A DNA stretch of 10,390 bases, taken from contig JAEWRF010000245.1 in assembly GCA_023460155.1 (NCBI GenBank), forward strand, positions 1-10,390. Reading direction: 5' to 3'. Position 1 is the stretch's first letter. Each line of letters opens with the position of its first letter. Below are positions 6,859 through 10,390 of the stretch, in pieces. A model generated the notes under the pieces. That model searched no databases. It was not told the origin of the DNA and saw nothing but the letters and a program-made list of their open reading frames with translations. A program made the translations under genes and the position numbers. The stretch comes from Bacillota bacterium. GTDB taxonomy: Bacteria; Bacillota; Clostridia; Oscillospirales; Acutalibacteraceae.

Positions 6859-6865
6859 TTCGTCC
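6859..6865 (-). promoter_or_regulatory. candidate Spo0A box
   Basis: GGACGAA on the minus strand matches six of seven positions of the 0A box TGNCGAA. It lies about 46-52 bases upstream of the predicted start, the region where Spo0A binds to activate Bacillus spoIIG. A second six-of-seven match, TGTCGCA, is on the plus strand at 6989-6995. Single boxes are weak evidence by themselves; the promoter shape next to this one is what supports it. Confidence 0.45.
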
Positions 6866-6959
6866 GGAACCGTTTGAAATGCAAATTTTCGGGCCTTTCT
6901 TTTATGAAAATCGCCGATTGGGGAGAAACAAGAAAATTTTTCAAGCCAAATAGGAAATA

Positions 6960-6977
6960 AAATCAATATATTGATTT
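6960..6977. repeat. 18-bp perfect palindrome in the spoIIGA-tRNA spacer
   Basis: AAATCAATATATTGATTT is a perfect 18-bp inverted repeat without a spacer. It lies in an AT-rich intergenic stretch between the spoIIG promoter and the tRNA promoter. It could be an operator for a dimeric regulator or simply AT-rich sequence. The gene-free interval 6793-7096 otherwise holds only the two promoters and the candidate 0A boxes; I see no ORF or RNA gene in it. Confidence 0.5.
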
Positions 6978-7039
6978 AAAAATACAATTGTCGCAGTAAG
7001 TTTCGTATATATTGTGTTTTTTTCTTTTAAGCCGCCGAG

Positions 7040-7068
7040 TTGACAATTCCCGATCCTGCCGGTATAAT
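7040..7068 (+). promoter_or_regulatory. consensus sigma-A promoter of the tRNA unit
   Basis: A perfect TTGACA (7040-7045) is followed after 17 bases by a perfect TATAAT (7063-7068). The predicted start is near 7075, about 20 bases before tRNA-Asp. This fits strong, constitutive stable-RNA transcription. Confidence 0.92.
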
Positions 7069-7096
7069 AATACACGTTGTCTGTTGCAAAGCATTT

Positions 7097-7173
7097 GGCT
7101 CGGTAGTTCAGCTGGTTAGAACGCTAGCCTGTCACGCTAGAGGTCGTCGGTTCGATCCCGATCCGAGTCGCCA
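7097..7173 (+). tRNA. tRNA-Asp (anticodon GTC)
   Basis: A 77-base cloverleaf with acceptor stem GGCTCGG/CCGAGTC (one G-T pair) and an anticodon stem CTAGC/GCTAG around loop CTGTCAC with GTC at 7131-7133. The T-arm holds GGTTCGATCCC and an encoded CCA ends the gene. It is the first gene of a two-tRNA transcript. Confidence 0.97.
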
Positions 7174-7176
7174 GAT

Positions 7177-7252
7177 GCTGCTATGGCTCAGTTGGCAGAG
7201 CACGTCCTTGGTAAGGACGAGGTCATGCGTTCGAATCGCATTAGCAGCTCCA
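7177..7252 (+). tRNA. tRNA-Thr (anticodon GGT)
   Basis: A 76-base cloverleaf with a perfect acceptor stem GCTGCTA/TAGCAGC and an anticodon stem CGTCC/GGACG around TTGGTAA with GGT at 7210-7212. A T-loop TTCGAAT and an encoded CCA are present. It starts three bases after tRNA-Asp and shares its promoter and the terminator at 7261. Confidence 0.97.
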
Positions 7253-7260
7253 TAAAAAAT

Positions 7261-7291
7261 CCGCTTGGTTCTAAGCCAAGCGGGTTTTTTT
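7261..7291 (+). terminator. Rho-independent terminator of the tRNA unit
   Basis: CCGCTTGG and CCAAGCGG form an 8-bp perfect stem with a 7-base loop, followed by GTTTTTTT. It starts nine bases after tRNA-Thr. Confidence 0.93.
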
Positions 7292-7353
7292 ATACTAATT
7301 ATTATCCTGCACTTTCTTGAGTCCGGATTCATAATCTGCACTGGGTGGTAAAT

Positions 7354-7560
7354 ATGGACGAATGCTCAAGTCTGGCGAATCTGACTCCTGAACAATTATC
7401 CTACGCTGCCACGACGGCTGCCGTAGCTCTGTCAAAATGTTTAAGCGACGACGAGGTAAACGTATTAGGCAGTTTTTTCGTCAGTGTCGGCGGAACACTC
7501 AGCATAATTGCAAAACAGCGGCTACTGATTAAAAACTGCTGCGATAAAGATTCAAAATAA
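7354..7560 (+). CDS. small conserved hypothetical protein, DUF6774-like
   Basis: A 68-aa protein without signal peptide or clear membrane segment. It has a short polar N-terminus (MDECSSL), a Thr/Ala-rich helical stretch (LSYAATTAAVALSKCLSDDEV, in two helices) and a second helix (NVLGSFFVSVGGTLSIIAK), then a Lys/Cys tail. The LSDDEVNVLGSFF pattern recalls, from memory, short Clostridia proteins grouped as DUF6774, whose function is unknown; I could not verify this. The ATG at 7354 is preceded by GGGTGG at 5-6 bases. A GTG three codons earlier would sit inside that site. It lies on the plus strand after the tRNA terminator and runs convergently to the minus-strand genes. No promoter is evident. 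Confidence 0.72.
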   Translation: MDECSSLANLTPEQLSYAATTAAVALSKCLSDDEVNVLGSFFVSVGGTLSIIAKQRLLIKNCCDKDSK

Positions 7561-7600
7561 AAAAGACCGCTCCGTCCGGCTCCAACCGGATCAAGCGGCT
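7556..7600 (-). terminator. minus-strand terminator after the broken ribbon-helix-helix gene
   Basis: Outer arms CCGCT/AGCGG (7567-7571 and 7594-7598) and inner arms TCCGG/CCGGA (7575-7579 and 7586-7590) form one interrupted hairpin. On the minus strand it is followed by TCTTTTTTATTTT. In the plus direction there is no T run, so it serves the minus strand. It overlaps the stop codon of the convergent small gene. Confidence 0.72.
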
Positions 7601-7637
7601 CACTGGCGGCAGAGTGGAACAAAAAGGATTTCCTGTC

Positions 7638-7786
7638 TTACGGGCCCATATCTTTATCAATCAGGTTGTTAATATACGCGTTAAGGCTCATGCCAAGGCT
7701 TTCGGCATAAGCTTTCATTTTTAATCTTCGGCCTTGCCAAGATATTTTTTGTTCGCCTGTATGCGCGCTGGACTTAACATAACCAA
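7638..7786 (-). pseudogene. broken Arc/ribbon-helix-helix family gene, internal deletion with frameshift
   Basis: Two pieces of one small DNA-binding-type protein lie in different frames. The first starts behind a GGGAGG site (TTG 7786 or ATG 7780), reads MLSPARIQANKKYLGKAED and stops at 7723-7721. The second (from codon 7718) reads MKAYAESLGMSLNAYINNL and IDKDMGP, the typical second half of small clostridial ribbon-helix-helix proteins. Intact relatives, from memory, have about 13-15 residues between these parts (a beta strand plus a PKGxK turn). Here almost nothing is left and the frame changes. The 65-codon open frame 7638-7835 is therefore misleading: its start has no ribosome binding site and its first half is out of frame with the family. 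Alternatives are a very short functional C-terminal peptide or a sequencing error, though an error would not explain the missing residues. Confidence 0.6.
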
Positions 7787-7884
7787 TTTTCACCTCCCGA
7801 TTTATTATCGGCAAGCAAACGCAATAATTTAGCAATCGGCAAAAAGATGAAAAATATTAGTCCGATAAAAGCTATACGGAGGGA

Positions 7885-8076
7885 TCAAGCCCCGTAGTAT
7901 TTGGCCTTTACGCCGTCGGCGAGCTTCAGCCTCTCCAGTCTTTCCTCCGTGCTTTTCCGCTCAAGGTCAAGCTGCCGTTCGGTTTTATAAAACCGGCAGC
8001 CTTCGCAGTCCTTTCTGACCAACGCCTTGCACTGGCCGTCAAATTGAAAGATGCACTCCATCATTCCGCGTTTCAC
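7885..8076 (-). CDS. small Cys-rich hypothetical protein with CX7CX7CX2C motif
   Basis: A 63-aa soluble protein of unknown function. Four cysteines in the pattern CX7CX7CX2C near the N-terminus (MECIFQFDGQCKALVRKDC then EGC) could bind a zinc ion or a cluster. The C-terminal half is charged and probably one long helix (LDLERKSTEERLERLKL). Similar short proteins occur in Clostridia genomes and their mobile elements, to my memory, without assigned function. The frame can begin at GTG 8076, with a weak AAAGAGA upstream, or at ATG 8064 or 8061, so the exact start is unsure. It stands between the malic enzyme terminator and the broken regulator gene, all on the minus strand. No promoter was recognised. 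Confidence 0.65.
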   Translation of the reverse strand: MKRGMMECIFQFDGQCKALVRKDCEGCRFYKTERQLDLERKSTEERLERLKLADGVKAKYYGA

Positions 8077-8161
8077 TTCTCTTTCAAGACTCTGTCTTTA
8101 GTTTAACGCGAAGCCCGGAAACAGGATGAACAGATTCTTAATTTATTTTTAAATTTAATGG

Positions 8162-8202
8162 AAAAAGCCCGAACCGATCAAAAATCGGCCCGAGCTTTTT
8201 TT
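8162..8202 (-). terminator. terminator after the malic enzyme gene, probably bidirectional
   Basis: An interrupted inverted repeat (AAAAAGC, CCG and CCGAT pairing with ATCGG, CCG and GCTTTTT around a CAAAA loop) lies 18 bases after the malic enzyme stop. T runs flank it on both strands, so it could stop transcription in either direction. It separates the metabolic operon from the small accessory genes. Confidence 0.85.
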
Positions 8203-8219
8203 CAGATAAACTGCGAATC

Positions 8220-9392
8220 TTAGATTCTCGCCACGCCGGACTTCCGGGCAGCTTCCGCAACCGCCTTCGCAACGGCTGCTGCGACATTGCGGTCCAGTGC
8301 GCTCGGAATAATGTAATCCGGGCTGAGCTTGTCCGCTGTAACAAAGGAGGCAATGGCATAAGCGGCGGCAATCTTCATTTCGTCGTTAATGTCGCTCGCA
8401 CGAACATCCAGCGCACCGCGGAAAATGCCAGGGAACGCAAGGACGTTGTTGATCTGGTTCGGGAAATCACTGCGGCCGGTGCCGACAACAGCTGCACCCG
8501 CGCTCTTCGCGAGGTCCGGCATAATTTCCGGGGTCGGATTGGCCATGGGGAACAGGATCGGATCCTTGTTCATACTCTTGACCATTTCCGGAGTCACGCA
8601 GTTCGGAGCGGAAACTCCGATGAACACATCTGCACCCTTCAGCACGTCGGCGAGAGAGCCGCTCTTTTTGTCGCGGTTGGTGATAGCGGCCATTTCTTCC
8701 TTGACCGGGTTGAGACCGTCACGGCCTTCATAAATGGCGCCGCTGCGGTCGCACATGACGACGTCCTTGAGACCGAGAGCAATCAGAAGCTTGATAATGG
8801 CAATGCCTGCCGCGCCAGCGCCGCTCGTTACGACCTTAATCTCATCCAGCTTTTTGCCGGTAAGCTTCAGGGCGTTGAGCATGGCGGCCAGGGTGACAAC
8901 TGCGGTACCGTGCTGGTCATCGTGGAAAATCGGAATATCGCAGCACTTTTTCAGTTTGGATTCAATTTCAAAGCAGCGAGGAGCCGAAATATCTTCCAGG
9001 TTTACGCCGCCGAAGCTTCCCGCCAGCAGGCGGACCGTGTTGACAATGTCGTCGACACTCTTGGAACGGACGCAGAGCGGAATCGCATCCACATCGCCGA
9101 AAGCCTTAAACAGGGCGCATTTGCCCTCCATGACCGGCATACCGGCCTCCGGGCCGATGTCTCCCAGACCAAGGACTGCCGTACCGTCGGTTACAACAGC
9201 AACCAGGTTGGAGCGGCGTGTAAGATCGTAACTCTTGTTCACGTCCTTGTTGATTTCAAGGCAGGGCTGAGCAACGCCCGGCGTATAAGCGAGGGAAAGA
9301 TCATCGCGCGTATTCAGCGGAGCGCGGCAGACAACCTCGATCTTCCCTTTCCATTTGTAATGGAGTTTCAGCGATTCTTCTGCATAATTCAT
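8220..9392 (-). CDS. malic enzyme (malate to pyruvate, oxidative decarboxylation)
   Basis: The enzyme converts L-malate to pyruvate and CO2 while reducing NAD(P)+, in the cytoplasm. The 390-aa protein is the short bacterial type. The N-terminal domain has SLAYTPGVA at 33-41 with catalytic Y36, and the catalytic Lys K91 in MEGKCALFK. The metal-binding NLEDISAP (E133, D134) and FHDDQHGT (D158, D159) follow. The Rossmann domain has GAGAAG at 191-196 and FPNQINN at 310-316. Cofactor preference cannot be settled by eye. A GAAGAAGGGA site precedes the ATG by about 10 bases. It lies 41 bases after the LDH/MDH-family gene with no terminator, so both are one operon. That context suggests the malate may be supplied by the upstream enzyme. 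Confidence 0.95.
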   Translation of the reverse strand: MNYAEESLKLHYKWKGKIEVVCRAPLNTRDDLSLAYTPGVAQPCLEINKDVNKSYDLTRRSNLVAVVTDGTAVLGLGDIGPEAGMPVMEGKCALFKAFGDVDAIPLCVRSKSVDDIVNTVRLLAGSFGGVNLEDISAPRCFEIESKLKKCCDIPIFHDDQHGTAVVTLAAMLNALKLTGKKLDEIKVVTSGAGAAGIAIIKLLIALGLKDVVMCDRSGAIYEGRDGLNPVKEEMAAITNRDKKSGSLADVLKGADVFIGVSAPNCVTPEMVKSMNKDPILFPMANPTPEIMPDLAKSAGAAVVGTGRSDFPNQINNVLAFPGIFRGALDVRASDINDEMKIAAAYAIASFVTADKLSPDYIIPSALDRNVAAAVAKAVAEAARKSGVARI

Positions 9393-9433
9393 TCTTGCAC
9401 GGTCCCTTCTTCAAATTCTTTTATATGGATCCA

Positions 9434-10384
9434 TCAAATCTTAAGGGCAGCGATGGTTTCCTTCAGCATTGAGGCACTCTTGTTCAGCTTTTCCATCTCC
9501 TCGGGCACAAGCGGGGGCGCTACGCTGGTTGCAAGGCCGTTGGCGTTCACAAGGAACGGAATGCTCATGCATACGTCTTCCACACCGTATTCGCCGTGCA
9601 GCATGCCGCTGACGGCCAGCACGGAATTGGTATCACGGGTGATGTACTCGCAGATTCTCATCGTTGATACGCCGATGGCATAGAACGTCGCTCCCTTGAG
9701 GCGGATTACTTCGCCGCCGGAAACGTGAACTGCCTTCTCGATCGCTTCTTTGTCGATCTCTTTGGGGCAATTCTTGGCGTTCTTCAGGTAAACATCCAGC
9801 GGAATTCCGCCGACGCTTGCCAGCGACCACGGAACCATGGAGGAATCCCCATGCTCGCCGAACACATACGCATGAATATTTTTCGGGCTGACTTTGACTT
9901 CTTTCGCGACAAATTCGCGGAGACGGCTGGAATCCAGAAGCGTACCGGAACCGAACACACGGTTTTCCGGAAGACCGGTAACCTTCAGAATCGTATAGGT
10001 GACAATATCCACCGGGTTGCTGACGGCAACATAAATGGCATCCGGAGCATATTTGACTGCCTGCGGCATGACACTCTTGATGATATTGACATTTCCCTGA
10101 GCCAGATCAATGCGTGACTGCCCGGGCTTACGCGCACTGCCGAGTGTTACGACAACGATATTCGAATCCTTGATATCCGAGTAATCGCCGGCATAAATGT
10201 TCACGGGCGGGCACAGAGCCGTTCCCTGAATAATATCCATAGCCTCACCCTTGGCCTTGTCCTGATTAATGTCAACCAGAACAATTTCGGAAGCGAGCCC
10301 GTTCAGCGTAAGCGCATAGGCAATCGTTGCCCCAACATTTCCTGCTCCGAGGATACTGATCTTATTTCCCTTTTTCATGTGCAT
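9434..10384 (-). CDS. lactate/malate dehydrogenase family protein, probably malate dehydrogenase
   Basis: An NAD-dependent 2-hydroxyacid dehydrogenase of about 316 aa. It has GAGNVGA (13-19) for NAD, D38 after the second strand (NAD over NADP), and the catalytic set R91, D151, R154 and H178 (GEHGDS). Overall it looks like L-lactate dehydrogenase and would normally be named ldh. However, the substrate loop reads ARKPGQSR, putting Arg (R85) at classical position 102, where lactate dehydrogenases have Gln and malate dehydrogenases Arg. T233 at position 246 is lactate-type. With malic enzyme directly downstream, malate dehydrogenase is my preferred reading. The start may be the ATG at 10384 or the one at 10378. 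The window ends six bases further, so neither ribosome binding site nor promoter can be seen. Confidence 0.9.
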   Translation of the reverse strand: MHMKKGNKISILGAGNVGATIAYALTLNGLASEIVLVDINQDKAKGEAMDIIQGTALCPPVNIYAGDYSDIKDSNIVVVTLGSARKPGQSRIDLAQGNVNIIKSVMPQAVKYAPDAIYVAVSNPVDIVTYTILKVTGLPENRVFGSGTLLDSSRLREFVAKEVKVSPKNIHAYVFGEHGDSSMVPWSLASVGGIPLDVYLKNAKNCPKEIDKEAIEKAVHVSGGEVIRLKGATFYAIGVSTMRICEYITRDTNSVLAVSGMLHGEYGVEDVCMSIPFLVNANGLATSVAPPLVPEEMEKLNKSASMLKETIAALKI

Positions 10385-10390
10385 ATTGCC

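Noticed and set aside
7635..7835. Ordinary 65-aa gene starting at TTG 7835
   Set aside because: There is no ribosome binding site at that start, and the first half of the frame does not fit the family seen in the second half; the broken-gene reading explains more.
7177..8161. Integration site (duplicated tRNA-Thr 3' end) flanking the small-gene island
   Set aside because: I found no second copy of the tRNA 3' end within the window and no integrase gene.
1..10390. CRISPR arrays, insertion sequences, riboswitches, T-boxes
   Set aside because: No regular spaced repeats, transposase motifs, T-box sequence or known riboswitch cores were seen on either strand.

Overview
The window looks like chromosome from an endospore-forming Clostridia bacterium, probably of the Oscillospiraceae/Acutalibacteraceae type. 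The reasons are complete spoIIGA-sigE and sigG genes, clostridial-type ribosome binding sites, moderately high GC coding DNA with AT-rich spacers, and an LDH-type malate dehydrogenase next to a malic enzyme. Taxonomy is inferred from gene content only.

Layout. At 1-1830 lies the rpsB-tsf translation operon (minus strand), with its promoter and leader at about 1831-1976 and a strong terminator after tsf. A few codons of a possible next gene run off the left edge. At 1993-3277 are sigG, with a sigma-F-type promoter, and a YlmC/YmxH-type PRC-barrel gene (minus); the order resembles the sigG-ylm region of Bacillus. At 3341-5213 are cca and a hypoxanthine-DNA glycosylase gene (plus). They sit between sigG and sigE, and the second overlaps the 3' end of sigE by 29 bases. 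At 5185-6852 is the spoIIG operon, spoIIGA then sigE (minus), behind a promoter whose consensus boxes are 21 bp apart, the hallmark of Spo0A-driven spoIIG promoters. At 7040-7291 is a tRNA-Asp/tRNA-Thr unit (plus) with a consensus sigma-A promoter and a terminator. At 7354-8076 are three small accessory loci: a 68-aa protein, a broken ribbon-helix-helix gene and a Cys-rich 63-aa protein. At 8162-10384 is a metabolic operon: an LDH/MDH-family dehydrogenase, then malic enzyme, closed by a terminator.

How the genes work together. SpoIIGA is the protease that matures pro-sigma-E in the mother cell, and sigma-G is the late forespore factor, transcribed by sigma-F. The promoters seen here fit that cascade. 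The dehydrogenase carries Arg at the position that separates malate from lactate dehydrogenases, so the terminal pair may form an oxaloacetate-malate-pyruvate shunt rather than lactate fermentation.

I did not find an undescribed system. The most useful observations are the two sporulation promoters, the likely misnaming of the dehydrogenase, the decayed ribbon-helix-helix gene, and the odd start of the glycosylase gene.
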